Below, piece by piece: positions 45,633 through 58,035 of a stretch of 64,000 nt of DNA. Source of the stretch: Sipunculus nudus (lineage: Eukaryota > Annelida > Sipuncula > Golfingiida > Sipunculidae); NCBI GenBank assembly GCA_026874595.1, contig CM049309.1, positions 72,276,926-72,340,925 on the forward strand, given 5' to 3'. The notes under the pieces were generated by a model. That model made no database searches. It saw only the letters and a program-made list of their open reading frames with translations, and had not been told where the DNA came from. How positions within the stretch are numbered: the first letter of the stretch is position 1; each line of letters starts with the position of its first letter. A program made the position numbers and the translations under genes.

Positions 45633-48600
45633 CTGAAATACAAGTACAATGATTAGACCTAAAAAGTATCCATACAACACTGAATCTGTGGGAGATAAAT
45701 ATAATGAAAAAAATATTAATACGGTAGATCAAACTTTTAAAGTATAATCATGAAGAAAACTGAATGCTTGTACATCACTCTTGCTGTCAAGTCACCACCT
45801 CTTAGACTAAAACCAAGTCTGAGTCACTGACCTCTAAGGCCAAGACCAAGTCTTGGTCACCACTTCCTGTGGGAAAGACCAAGTCTGAGTCAGCACCATC
45901 TACATCAAAGTCCATGTAACTTTACGATAAAATGCCTGAATTCTGGTCTAAGTTGAAACATTCGAGACTTTACATTTTAGAATTCTACAGCAATCAATTT
46001 TGTGGCCTTAATCTGCCTTGGTGAATCAGGCCAAGGCAGGAAAGTTCCAAGTCAGTGCATTCTTACCCTAAGACCAGCCGCAAGACCTCCAACACTGATG
46101 GACAGGATCTTAGGAAAATCTTGGCTTGTTGGCAGCACTTCAAGCCCAAAACTGGGCATATCCAAGACAAGATCAAAGTGGAATCACCATAAATTATAAC
46201 AGAGGTATAACATACCAACTATAAGGACATCATGACCTGCTCTGTGGGAGTAATAACTAACAGTCTAACAAACATCCCTCTCCCAAGCCTGTCAGCATGG
46301 AAGGGACACTTAAAAGTTCTACCAGCTGACAGATAGGGGCAGTAGCTTTGTCTTGACCTAATACTAAAATCACATTAAACCATCTATAAATTTGATTTCA
46401 GAATTATATTATGTAGCAAACTTTTCCTTCTGGCAAGTGATACCATACTAGTCCTAAACTAAATATCTAGTACTGTACATAACTGTACATAACCAGCACA
46501 CATTTAGATGACTGGCTATGTCAGCATCGCTTTCATGTACAATTCTAGGGATTATTGTACATTTTGTTGATGGACAAGTATGATACTGCTGCAGAAAGAT
46601 AAAGTTTTGCTACATTTTGTAATTCAGATCTAAAACTTACTGTTGGCGGGAGTTTTGTTTTAGCATTACTATGGGACAAACCTACCAGACTGACCTGACT
46701 ACTATTAAAAAAAAATGTCCCTACTGTGCTCGATGCTGACAGGCTGAGGCGAGATGTTTGTGAGACCGTCAGCCTCAAGCCCCTGACATTAACTACACAA
46801 ATCCCTACCTCTGGCTCTGACTGATGCTGCTATATCATGAGGCCACGGCGCGTTACAATTTTTCTCTGGACACTTGGGATTGTTCTGTCCTTGGAACAGA
46901 CGTGCTGCACAGTGTAGATGCAGCTTACAGTCACATCGACCACACAGCTGTCCCTGCAACATCATAGAATGATTAGATGAACATCACACTGCTAAAAATA
47001 ATTTTTCTGACAAAATAATATTTCTTATCAAAAGAAACTTTTCTATTGACAAGAAACCCTTATGATATTTTTCTTGATTTACAGGCAGCATACGCAAAGT
47101 AAAGAAAATATATCTACATTTTCTTATTGTAAGAATAATTTTCTTTACCATAAGGAGTAAAATTTTCTTGCCATAAGATTTTTTTTCTTATAGTTAGAAA
47201 ATTATTTTTGGCTGTGTATTCTCAAAACCTGCATATCCAAAGACAAAAAAAAATCATATATCATATTAAACTGAATATTAAGGTAAGTTTGTTATAAAAT
47301 CTCTTAATCCAAAGTCTCTTTAGCTAAAATTTTAATTTTAAATTCATATTTTATAATATAGTCTCCGAACTATAATGCAAACAAAAATGTTTCAGTTTTA
47401 CACTGCAAGTCAAGCTTACATTGATACAAATATGATGAAAGACTGAAGTGAGGACTATCCAATCTAATATTAAAAGAAACATACATGAAAAACCTGACAT
47501 GAAAGCTAGTTTGTTATAATTCTATACAGATAATATGATATTTCTCCATATGACTTAAACAAGTTATAAGACCTGACAGGATCCTTATTCTTATATTATA
47601 CATTTTATTATTATCTCTTTAGAAATTCTGAAGCGAGTTACTGTATAGTTTGGTCTCTAATTTAAAGGATATATTTAAATTAACCTAACTTTATCCACAG
47701 CAGTATTTGCATATTGATGAATATATTAGTGATATTCTGAGACTGCATCCAGTTTACATCCTACCTTTATACATATTCTGTGACATATCTGACAGGTCAG
47801 TGGCTGATCAGGAAATGCTGTCTTGATGTACTGGTCCAACTCAACAATACTTCTGGTGGTCAGTGAGATGTCATACTTCTCATCCTAAAATGGGAACATT
47901 GTATAAGGTCTATTAGCCCTCCCTCACAACATTTTCTTATCATACAAGGATCAAAATTATTCTCTTAGCAACAATTTATATTCACCTGGTTTATTTGACT
48001 ATACTCTACATGTACAGTGGTACCTGGTTTGAGAAACCATTTGATTAAAGGACCACAAGCAGGAGTTATTTCCTGTTTTTCCCTGGAATGAATAGTTTTT
48101 TAGTTAAAATGTACCTTGATTTAGCAACCACCTGATATACTGGAACAGACCACTGACTGCAAATGTTTTGCAAATATTCACAACTGGTTTATAAGACCAT
48201 TTCAAAACTAACCGACCACTACCAACACTTAAGCCAGCAAATAAATGGGTGATAATGGCATTTGCTTGAATTTTTGTTGATTACAATAAGGGCCGCCATG
48301 TTCACCATTTCGATTAATTTCTTTATATATTTACAGAACAACAGACCGTTTACACAACATTGATATACTTGGTTAGTCAGCTTAACATAATTGGTAAATC
48401 TGTAATACTGATATATTAGCATATATTATATGAAGACGCGTAAACTAAAAGCCTATTCAGGTGGACTTTCCTTCTAAAATTTAATGAGGGTTTTAACAAT
48501 TATAAACATTTAACAAGAATCTTAGCCTCTGGTATATTATTTTACAAGTTTTCTTTTGTCCATAAGATGTAAATGGATCAGCGCGCCACCGGTATTGAAT

Positions 48601-51600
48601 TTGGCATTGCCCTTGAGAATATGCTCTCATTATTAACCGCCCTTTTAAAACCAGTAACTCCCCAAAAATGAAAGAATGAACATGTTTGCTGTTATGCCGC
48701 CATATGTGCATTAAACCTTTAGTATAATGACCATGAAAAATTCACTTTGTTTGTTTTTAATTCTACCAGCGCATTAGCGCTGGCTCAGGTACCTGACAGA
48801 ACAAATACAAGTACATATGTACCTGAATAGGTAACCATGGTTGCAGTATGACGACTAGTCATGTCATTGGTTCATTTCTACTCATTTGCATAGCCCCAGA
48901 CAACACTTCATCTGAATATTGCCAACTATAGCTACCGTGCATACAAGTGGGCCATTAATGAGGCCTTACAGAAAATGCAACTTTTTTGTGCGTTGTGGCA
49001 ATTTCAAACGATCTCAAATCATTTCTTAGAAGAGTTACGGCTGTCAGACATTTGCAGCGGAGTCCACGTTCATAGCCAAGAAAGAGCTGCCTATTTCTCT
49101 AGTTGAACATTTTAAACTATTTATGCGCCTTCTATAGAATAAAAACTCCTCTCGATAAAAAGCTGTTGCGCAGAACTGCCTTGTCAGCTGACAAAGCCCA
49201 ATATGCATATGACTGTCCACCCTTATGGTTTTGGGGGTCATATTGGAACATCGGTTCTTGATACAGGTGTACTGTAATGGATGTGACTCACACATTTCTC
49301 TAAACAAGCTCTGAATTTTTAATGTGTTAGCAAATAATATAGCGGCACCTGGTGAAGAATACAAGAAACTGGTTGACCGGCTTTCAAGGCAAATCACGAA
49401 TGTCATTTGGCTGTTCTGTTGATCATACAGAGCTACCTCTGGGGTGACCTCTGACCCTCAGTGACATTTTTTTCCACTGATTGGACCACAGGAACTCTTC
49501 TGTTTTAACTTTTATCTTGTGTTTATTTAAATTAACCTGTGTTCAAGTAGCTTTAAGGAGTATTAAGGGCTCAATAGATCTGGTTATGTTACACCTATCA
49601 GCCCTTGTACAATTTCTGATTTGGCAAGATTTCTAAAAACTGTGATGACTGTCACTTGCGAGTTGATGTGACGGAGGTTTTTTTACATGTTCAACTGCGT
49701 TTGGACAATTTAATTTAAAGTAGTTTAATGATATTTTCAAACCATGCCAGACAATGTAATTTTAAGGGGGGGGGGGTTTGAACATTATCGATCTAATATA
49801 TCAATTACCATCGTTTAAACAGCGACATTTTGTTTTTTTCCATTTGTGTAAACGTTTATATTTATGTGTAAATGTGGCAGCCCTAATCACAATCGGTGAC
49901 AGATGGTGCTGGTAGCTCCCACCTTGCACTTGGCTCTTTCAGCAGGATCTGATTTGCAAATTACAGCAATACTTACCGATCACCTGCAATAACCAAACTT
50001 TTTTATTAGCTTGGTTTAGAATTAAGATATTATCATTCCCTGCACAACATGCCAACTGTGTTCCTGCCACAACAATGACAACCATTACCAAGGTGTCTTG
50101 AATGCTGCCAATCAGTAAGCTACCATAATTGCCATCATGTGTCTGTCAAGGAATCTACTACACTATATCCAAGAAAATAGAATGGTGCCTTGCAAAATTG
50201 TGCTTGTTACTAGTCTACCCAGAAGCCTGCCATTTTGAATTTGTAATGTTGTGGTTTGAAGCAGTTCGATTATACATACACTAGTCCTAGAAATTCATTT
50301 AAGTCATCTGAGGAAAATTGGTGAGAACAGTGCATATTTTACTTTGTAAACATTTTACATGATTCAGTGTTTTTGTAACTTTGTTTAATCATTCTATCCA
50401 AACCTCAGTGATAAGGTGAAATGAAACCAAATCTTACTATGTCTATCCATTTGTCCTGTACAAGTCTTGCGTGCAGCCCCTGGGCTTCTTCCATGGTCAT
50501 CCGTTTCTCTAATGACACCGTCAGGTTCAGAGCTTCTGTTGAAGATATGCTGCCCGTCTCTGACTCAACGATCTTCTCCATCTGATATGATAGGAAACAG
50601 TAACTACAGTTCAACAGGAAGGTATTGTTATAATGTAAGGATATGACAAATTTGTTTATTAAGAAATATTTCAAGGGATGTTTCATAATTCCTGTTTCAC
50701 AAATACAAGCTTGGTTTTTTAGCATGTAAGGCAGAACAATTAATGATTTTTTAACAAGGGATGATACAGACAGCTAGTCACACTGACTTAATTGAGACAG
50801 TTATAACAGAATCTAAATTTAAATGTAAACTAATTTCTGTCACCCAATCAGGAATACAACTTGTGAGAAAATGGTGAAGTCACTTTATGAATATGTATCT
50901 GTAGTGTCATGTCTGATGAACAAAACTTTCTGTAGTGTGCTTTTTGAGGTAGAGAAGGCCCATCCCTAGCTTGGCAGTGGGTACTGCAGGGCCACATCAG
51001 AGACTTGCCAAGACCTCTATGCTGTTGAATAAAGACTTTTTCATCATCATATTCGTCTTGGATCATTGTCAGCCAAGGGCATCAGTAATTGTATGTCATA
51101 TTAGCCAAAGAAACCCCATCCTCTCCCACTAATTATCAGTATTACCAGGAAGGTTTAATATACATGGAGAGCACCCAATACCTGGGGAAAAGAGTACAAT
51201 ACAGTCAGAATAAAGGCTTGGGCAATAAATTTTCGAGAAATGCTTGGCCAACAAGCTTTGAATTCAAGATTGCCTTCTCCTTGCATGTTAAACCTACTGA
51301 AATAATGTAAGAATTTTGTTAGTTCTTTGGGAACTTCAGTTCCACCAGAAGTCTCACCATTTGTCTCCACTTCAAGCATGTTAATTATTACTGTTAACAC
51401 TGGGGTCTTTTTCTGGCTATATTTTAGCCTTAAATTTACATAATGCAAATTATGGTTGTATGTTACTAATTTTATTGAGAATTTCCTTCTTGAATAAACA
51501 CAAAACAGAAATGTATATGGCAGCATATATTTTTCACTAAAACATGATCCTGGATCAAAGGAAACAGTTCAATTGTTGTGACTGATCTGAGGAATATCTG

Positions 51601-53984
51601 GTGGCGACTTCTCAAATTAACAAGAAACTTGAAAATATTTTATTGCGTTAATTTCATTGAAAAAATTATTTATTATTGAAATGACTAATTGCATTCAATA
51701 TTCAATACTTCTTTTTTGAACATTACCCATTAAAATATATAATAATCCTTAGAATATGTTAATGTAAAATGTTACATTAATGCTCTTTTAAACTTTTAAA
51801 TGCTTAAATAATTAAAGAGCAAAACCTCACCAATTTCTTGTAATATGCAAGTTCATTAGCTGAGTAATCCGAGGCCATTCTTGTAATGTCACTATCACTT
51901 GTATTGACCTGAAATTTTTAAGAAATACTAATATACATAGATCCTCTTTAGTTAATCTTTAACACACAAAAAAGTTTTTTTTTAAATCCCAAGAAAAAAG
52001 CATTTTTTATCATACAATAATCCATAAAGTTTAGTTCACATTTTCTATGAAAAAACTTCAAATTCACTTGATTATGTCAAATAGTAAAATTTACACACAA
52101 TTCCTCATGTCATAATCATTTGTCACCAGATCTGTTCTGAAGGAACATATGCAGGGCGGTCCGTGAATATGTTAAATTAACTCTCTCAATTTTGGTCAGA
52201 GAATGCAAATCTAAGGATATAAAACCAACTGCAAACAATTTTAGTGAAAAAAAATAACAAGAAAGAAATTTACAATTTGGGTAGCAAATAAAGCCTCAGC
52301 TAAAAAAAGGTCACAAACTTGGGTAGAAAAAATTGTAGAGGAAAAACAAGTCAAAGGAAATAAAGCTAAAATTTGAGTAGAGCACTAAGTCATATATTTA
52401 ATTAAAAATACCCCTTTAATGTAAACTACTGAAAGTTTACACAAGGTCTCTACTACATATAGCACACATGTATAATTTGTTGAAGAATGACCCACTCAGG
52501 TCCGTCCACAAACTTCTTAGGACTTCCTACAGATTTATTTTTTTCTGGCCACCATTGCAAACAACCTTGGAAATACATGCATACCAGGAGTTTGGCAATT
52601 TATGCAAGTCTCATCAAATTTATTCATAATATCATAGAGAGTCTTGATTATGACTTTACTTGAATTAACACTTACCATTACATAACAGTGACTGCCTGAG
52701 TCTTCATGGATCCCCTTCTTGATCTCCATGTGGATTGGTTTGATGTTCATGTTGATTGTATTAACAAACTCAGCCAAGTGCTGGTCATCTCCAGAATCTG
52801 GAAACACACACCACAGAACATGTTAAAACAGAGAGTTCTAACATAAAACTATCAGAAGACTTGGGTAAGACCTCCTTTTAAAAAGGTTCTGTTCCATACC
52901 CCATATGTACTTGATTGCTACATTTTTATTCCATTACATGTTTAGATGTCCCAGTCATACCATTTTTATTAAATTGAAATTGTATGAATAAAGGATTTGC
53001 AAGTTTTTTTATAAATTTTATCGGCGGTAAAATGTTGTCCGTGAATGCCAATCAGTAACAAATATGCGCACCAATGTGATATGCTAATTGACCGAGAGAA
53101 TGAACAACATGTGATCATTTGCATAGGGATTCCCACAGGCGTCATCGGTTTTGGCCTGGATGCTTCATGCATATGATTATGTCCACGTGTTCACGCCAGG
53201 TACCCCTCAAGTGTACGGCACATATTATGGAAATTAACAGGTCTCTTACATGAACACGAGGTACCACCAGCTGGGCATTCTGCATTCACTGCTTTTAAAT
53301 AACAATGTTATTTTGTGTAGCAACTAAATACGGTACGTTGTGAAAAGATAGCTCTCACTCTTTATTATTATAGGCCTTATTAAATGAATGCAGCCCCTGG
53401 GATCAATGTTTCATATCACACTGTCAACACTTAAAAACGTTTTGTGTTTTCTCTGTCAATAAATTAAAATAACTTTGGTATACCATGGATTATAATCAAG
53501 ACATGACTTTATGTAGCTCACAGCCTCCTACTCTGAATAATTTTGACCGACCTGTTTTCCATAGGCATATGCATACTTAAATAAACAGCTGTTTGGATAC
53601 ATCCCTTGTCATGTTTTACTAAAATGTAATGCTAGCAATTTTTTTTTAGTGAAAGTCAACATACAAAGTATACCGACACATCAAACCTATGAAAAATCCT
53701 GGGTGAATACCCACGGCTAGAAATTTTGAAATACCCTATGATACTGATATGAAAGAGAAATACAAATTAATTTTTTAACATTGTTTTGTAATAAGTGAAT
53801 AGTTTCATGTTCCCATATTCATCTGAGTTTAATTTACTGATAATCTTAAGTTCTTAACTGATCACTCACCACCGAACCTCTGACATGCATACTTGTACCA
53901 GGTTTTGACTTCTCCAGCATTCAAAACCCCTTTAGACATGAAAGTCTGGAGGAACAAGCGGTGACTGTCTCGCATTCCGGCCAT
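45541..53984 (-). CDS. NSMCE1: NSMCE1 (Nse1 homologue) gene, complete; 7 coding exons
   Basis: Join of 53984-53870, 52797-52676, 51908-51831, 50581-50438, 47884-47765, 46953-46809 and 45632-45541 (all - strand): 816 nt, 271 residues, close to the usual 266 of vertebrates. NSE1 is the RING subunit of the SMC5/6 complex; it pairs with the MAGE protein NSE3 and NSE4 and supports recombinational DNA repair in the nucleus (family knowledge). The first two thirds form the winged-helix part (MAGMRDSHRLFLQTFMSKGV, AEFVNTINMNIKPIHMEIKK, EKIVESETGSISSTEALNL). The C-terminal RING-like domain has CQICHRICIK, CGRCDCKLHLHC, CPEKNC and the family signature WPHDI. The tail ends in the basic TRKRKH. All intron borders are GT..AG and phases agree. 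Confidence 0.96.
45633..46808 (-). other. NSMCE1 intron 6
   Basis: The donor is GTAGGG and the acceptor TTTCAG. It contains small internal repeats (GACCAAGTCTGAGTCA near 45818 and 45886) but no exon or RNA gene that I can recognise. Confidence 0.6.
46809..46953 (-). CDS. NSMCE1: NSMCE1 exon 6: second half of the RING-like domain
   Basis: 145 nt, acceptor ATGTTGCAG, donor GAG|GTAGGG. It encodes GQLCGRCDCKLHLHCAARLF, QGQNNPKCPEKNCNAPWPHD and IAASVRAR plus one base. Zinc ligands by family comparison are the pair in CGRC, the H..C of HLHC and the last pair in CPEKNC. The last knuckle is C-x4-C where vertebrate NSE1 has C-x2-C. Confidence 0.95.
46986..47217 (-). mobile_element. MITE with ACACTGCTAAAAATAATTTT-type inverted termini
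   Basis: The left end ACACTGCTAAAAATAATTTT and right end AAAATTATTTTTGGCTGTGT are imperfect inverses over about 20 bp. The interior is AT-rich (TTTTCTTATTGTAAGAATAA). It lies in NSMCE1 intron 5, 33 bp from exon 6. I cannot define a target duplication; the superfamily is unknown. Confidence 0.6.
47765..47884 (-). CDS. NSMCE1: NSMCE1 exon 5: start of the RING-like domain
   Basis: Exactly 40 codons, phase 0. Acceptor CCCATTTTAG, donor AAG|GTAGGA. It encodes DEKYDISLTTRSIVELDQYI then KTAFPDQPLTCQICHRICIK. The REL/IVELDQYI segment is the helix leading into the zinc domain; CQIC is the first zinc-ligand pair. Confidence 0.95.
47885..50437 (-). other. NSMCE1 intron 4
   Basis: It contains a pogo-like fragment (48013-48165) and an 11-G run (about 49767). 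A 120-codon open frame on the - strand (49044-49406) has no family resemblance that I can see and no splice context that would put it into NSMCE1. Confidence 0.6.
48013..48165 (+). mobile_element. Possible pogo/Tigger-like MITE
   Basis: It begins TACAGTGGTACCTGGTTTGA + GAAACCATTTGATTAAAGG, the usual look of a pogo-like 5' end, and internal sequence continues to ..CCTGATATACTGGAACAGACC. The inverse end is not clear. Confidence 0.45.
50438..50581 (-). CDS. NSMCE1: NSMCE1 exon 4: winged-helix segment
   Basis: 48 codons, phase 0. Acceptor TATCATATCAG, donor ATA|GTAAGA. It encodes MEKIVESETGSISSTEALNL, TVSLEKRMTMEEAQGLHARL and VQDKWIDI. The pattern I..SE.G..SS..ALNL..L...M...EA......DKW is the NSE1 family core. 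Confidence 0.95.
50582..51830 (-). other. NSMCE1 intron 3
   Basis: Acceptor CATATCAG, donor GTGAGG. AT-rich; I recognise no gene or repeat family. The stretch ending AATAAAGACTTTTTCATCATCA (51030-51051) resembles a transcript 3' end or SINE tail, but no element could be defined. Confidence 0.5.
51831..51908 (-). CDS. NSMCE1: NSMCE1 exon 3
   Basis: 26 codons, phase 0. Acceptor AAATTTCAG, donor TTG|GTGAGG. It encodes VNTSDSDITRMASDYSANEL + AYYKKL, matching the NSE1 segment VN....D..K.A.D...NEL..FKK. The exon is too short to be seen as a gene on its own and was found through phase and family match. Confidence 0.93.
51909..52675 (-). other. NSMCE1 intron 2
   Basis: Donor GTAAGT at 52675-52670, acceptor TTTCAG at 51909. 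AT-rich, no other feature recognised. Confidence 0.6.
52676..52797 (-). CDS. NSMCE1: NSMCE1 exon 2
   Basis: 122 nt. Acceptor TGTGTTTCCAG, donor ATG|GTAAGT. The first two bases complete an Asp codon. It encodes SGDDQHLAEFVNTINMNIKP then IHMEIKKGIHEDSGSHCYVM, matching the family pattern L..FI..IN..L....IEI.+G..ED.G...Y. Confidence 0.95.
52798..53869 (-). other. NSMCE1 intron 1
   Basis: Donor GTGAGT (53869-53864) and acceptor TTTCCAG. No gene, RNA or named repeat seen. Confidence 0.6.
53870..53984 (-). CDS. NSMCE1: NSMCE1 exon 1 (start codon)
   Basis: ATG at 53984-53982. It encodes MAGMRDSHRLFLQTFMSKGV and LNAGEVKTWYKYACQRFG, then one base before the donor GTGAGT. The next ATG in frame is Met4, so a start at either is possible. 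The bases before ATG (GTAGAAG) follow TTGTTACAG, a good acceptor ending at 53992, so a 5' UTR exon probably lies further right. DVHRRFLQLLM-like sequence is the family N terminus. Confidence 0.93.
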
Positions 53985-54684
53985 CTTCTACCTGTAACAA
54001 GGCAATGTTCAGGGTTGTGTTTATATGGTAAAAAAATCATTTTTTTGCAATACACTTAAAGAAATGGTAAACACTAGTGAAAAACTGTCATTAATGAAAA
54101 ACAACTGTAAAATACTGTAAAAAACCACAGTTCATGGTTACATATTTAGTTAAACTCTACAATTATTAAGTAGTATCATAGCATGTCCAGTCATTTATGT
54201 ACAGATTAATATCTATTCTTACAACTGCACAAGATGTGAACAGTCTAGTTATTGAATGCATAAATGAATCTACATATAAAGTTAGCAATTTAAGAATTTT
54301 CTCTAAGAGGCCCACAATGATATGCTTGAAAATTGTAGGCCTCCAATTGGGTTTGTCACCAGTGTTGAGTAGTGGTGCAAGTTTTTGTTCTGTTCCATAC
54401 TGGTATAGTACATAAATATATATGTTTATGGGGTAAGTAGCAACAATGCTAATTGGACAAGCCTGCCAAGTGCCCTATAAGTTGATGAGATGCTCATTCT
54501 GGTGCTTGTAGAACACAATTTAATGGTTGCTGACAAAAGGGAAATATGACCCTGGAGGAAATTGCTAATACATGTGCACAGACATTATTAGTGTCACATT
54601 AAGATACCCCACTGATTATTACCAAATATTGTCATTAAGTTGGACTCATTCATGTCAGAAAGCCAATAACATAGTTTTTTTTTT

Positions 54685-54713
54685 AGTTTTTTACACAAGG
54701 GTGTAAAAAAACT
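54685..54713. other. Perfect-stem hairpin AGTTTTTTACAC..GTGTAAAAAAACT
   Basis: A 12-13-bp stem with the 4-base loop AAGG; another TTTTTTTACAC follows at once. It could be the fused ends of a small element or a chance palindrome. Confidence 0.5.
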
Positions 54714-56592
54714 TTTTTTACACAACGTTAATTTATGTAATCAAGTGTAATAATGTAGATGTTCAAAACTTGCAACTTATTGTAATTCATTTTTTTGTCC
54801 TTAATTTAAATATCCACCAAACAGGCTCAATTAATACTTATGGTTATGGATAATATTACAATTATAATCCTTTTAAAATAAATGTTACTCAGTGTTTTAA
54901 GACAACTTCTGCCCTTTGAAGTGCAAGTCCATTTAGAAAATGAAATGAACTTAGAAAGGGCAAAATATTAATTATATCATTTATTACAAGATCAAATTTT
55001 AATATCTGATGAAGGCAAGTAAAAATTGGGATAATTTTATTGCTATTTTTTTTAGGAGAGAAGCAGATAGTTGAGTGAGCAGGAATGATGCAAATAGATC
55101 ATCTGATGTGAAAGACAACAGCTAAGTACATGTACTTCATTTATACGTTTGCCGTCACACAGGCTAACGACTACTATATTACTATACTACTACTAATACT
55201 ATAGAGTACTCTGACTGCAATGCTATAGGCAGTATAGCGATAAAAGGGCGACAAGACAACCACCGTGGCGACTCCGACTAGACTATATTGGTGGCAAGAA
55301 TGGTTATTCTGAAAAGACTGAGTACAATGAAATGAATTAATAAATGTGTTCCGGAGAAGATAAATAGGATTAACAACTGACCAAAACAAGTACGCTGTGT
55401 TATGATTGCATTTCCCGGGTTCATTAGTTGATTTACGCCCACCAGGTGTCACTAGCGTTTATTAAATCAGGCAAAATCCAACAGGTGGCGTTATACCATA
55501 CGCTGGGGCACTGAACTAAAGTCTAAAGATCTAAACAAAGTATTAAAAATAACCCCGATATATTATCATAAAAGTATCAAATTAGCCTATGAAAATTTAT
55601 TAACACAAAATTTGTATAAACTTAACCCATTTCATGGCAAAAAAAAGTCCATTTCGTTTTCCACACAAAGAATAATTGTGGGATTGTTAAATCACTTTGA
55701 ACAGGTTGTAAAATCTGCACTTTCGTCAGCCACAGGAAAAGCCCTGTCACGAAAAATTCTAGTGCTCACCAATAGTTTGGTAATTCTGGAATTGTGAGCA
55801 CCAGTTTTGCAGGAAAGAATAAAACAACATGTATTGCTAGATTTGCTGGAGAGGCCAGACTACAGGAATGTCTACACCAACTATCATTTGGAAGAAATTT
55901 AGGTGGGAGTTACAGTTAGTGACTTACAGAATTAAGACCAGTTTATAAGAACAGCGGAGCAACATTTACTCAGTGTTATCATAGGCACATGAATGATTCT
56001 ATACCAAACTCTATTAAAATAATAAAAATACGTTTTCTCCCGAATGGAAAATATTTGGGCAAATAAAAAATTATTATATTGGAGACCTTTCTCAAAAAGT
56101 AATAATATGATGCTTTTCCTCGCAAATAGTGTGGTAATTAAAAGACCAATAAATAATACCATCAACAAGACCCAACTGACTGGGAAGCAAGCGCTTGCGC
56201 TTGTGATCAAACTTGTTTCCCTTGTGGTACTAATTGAGATATATAATGCATAGATAAAATGTAATTTTGCACGCGTGTTCGCTTGACTTTTTGCATGCCT
56301 CTCTGGATAATTATTTAATCTCACCCCGTCTATTTGAGAGAGACGTAAGACCTCCGGGCTCTCAGGAAAATTTTAGTCTTCACCAATGAACACACGTCTG
56401 AGATTTTCCATTGGTTGGTACGTGGTTCGGAAAATAACGTTACCTGTATAAACTCTAAGTAACATACAAGGAACCTAACCTGGCATGATATTCAACAGAG
56501 TGAAAAACCAATAATGTGTATGGTTAAATGTATTTCTCATTAAGTTTTGTCCATTTAGTTACAAATAAACAAACGGCATGGCTTGCACGTAA

Positions 56593-56773
56593 CAGGGGCG
56601 GATCCAGGTTTTTGGATAGGCTAATAAGAACACCTTAAATAGGTTTTCTGACCTAGAGAGGGAGGGGTCCAGGCCGAAAACATCGGTTTAAAACCCTTAA
56701 CAAAGGTTGTTGCTGCTCAAAATGAAGGGGCCAGACCGACGTGACCCCCTCCCCCCCTATGGATCCGCCACTG
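56593..56773 (+). mobile_element. MITE with CAGGGGCGGATCCAGG termini
   Basis: The left end CAGGGGCGGATCCAGG and right end TGGATCCGCCACTG are inverted repeats; the element is 181 bp and non-coding. The termini resemble those of hAT-like MITEs (CAGTGGCGGATCC). The 8 bases on each side (GCACGTAA and CATAATAT) do not match, so the superfamily is not confirmed. Confidence 0.55.
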
Positions 56774-57366
56774 CATAATATCAATTTTATGACCCGCAAC
56801 AAGAATTTTAAAAAATATGTTAAAAATGTGTTAGAACTTTTTCTGTGTGTACCAAGAGATAAATCTTCGGTGAGGAAAGAACAATGCTGAGTTCCTCAGA
56901 CTTGCCAATGCTGTTTTGTTTAATACATAGATTCATCGGAAAGGGACATGTCTCATGTTGCAGTATTCGATATATGCAGAGAATTTAAAACTAATTTTGT
57001 CAGTTCTGTATAGTATCTAATTTCATTTTAAAACGACATTCATATCATAAAAAGGAAAGACACCTGCAGTCAACTACAAGACTGTTGTCCCATAAAACAT
57101 GAAAAGGTTATCATGATCTGCATGGAAAACGTTGGCTTCAGTGGAATTAATTACGGCAAGACTAATCAGAAGTATTATTTACTGCAATAGCCTCTTAGCT
57201 CGATACTGGAAGGGACTTTTCAACAACTGGATTGATCGGTCATATGCATATATATATTGTAGCAGAACCCCCTCCCCCCAACCCTCTCTATGCAGACATG
57301 GATGGATGTGCGGGAGAGAAAGTAACTCTACGCGACTAAAGCTCAGATCTTTACAAGTGCTAACCA

Positions 57367-57371
<5 letters not shown>

Positions 57372-57462
<91 letters not shown>
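57372..57462 (+). repeat. (TC)n(AT)n compound microsatellite
   Basis: About 24 TC units followed by about 21 AT units. Confidence 0.95.
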
Positions 57463-57465
<3 letters not shown>

Positions 57466-58035
57466 GTATATAGTTAATGTACACCTTGTTTATTTTAACT
57501 TAGAATGGCACTCACAGCTCTCCTTGGCTATTTTCGGGGCTCGATTTAGTACTCTCAAGGAAATTTCAAGTGCAACAACAACGGTTATAAAAACGACAAA
57601 TTTACAAACACGCTCATATTTATGCATGTTAAATTTCTGGAGAAACAATTGAACCCAAAATATATTCTTTAATAAAAACTCATAATTTACAGAACAAAGT
57701 AGCTTCAAAATTACATGGCGTTAATTTAAGATTCACGTATAAGCGCATAGATTCTTCCAGGTAGTATTTGATAAAAAGAAATAATTATTCACCTATAAAA
57801 AGGCACATATACATGTGCATCAAATATCTGAAAATTTATAAATAAATATTGGTATATATACGATAAATTCGTATCTCACGAATATGTACAGTTGTACTCG
57901 GTATCTGTAGTTCATGTTGAAAAATTCGGTTTCCCTGATCAGTTCATGATTTTATGATCACGACATCCGGAAGATGTCGCCACTGGTAGCACCTTTCGCA
58001 CACCTGAGACACCATTAGCATTCAGGACCATTGTA

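Larger units (their letters stand above)
53992..58035 (-). other. Intergenic region between ENPP and NSMCE1
   Basis: It should hold the NSMCE1 5' UTR exon and promoter and the ENPP 3' UTR; neither can be placed with confidence. It contains a hairpin at 54685-54713, a MITE at 56593-56773 and a TC/AT microsatellite at 57372-57462. In 54720-56590 I see no gene; open frames there have no family resemblance. Confidence 0.5.

Noticed and set aside
49044-49406. 120-codon open frame on the - strand inside NSMCE1 intron 4
   Set aside because: No family resemblance; the flanking NSMCE1 exons already join in phase without it.
50990-51062. AATAAAGACTTTTTCATCATCA as the end of a processed retrocopy
   Set aside because: No coding similarity upstream, no poly-A tract and no target duplication.
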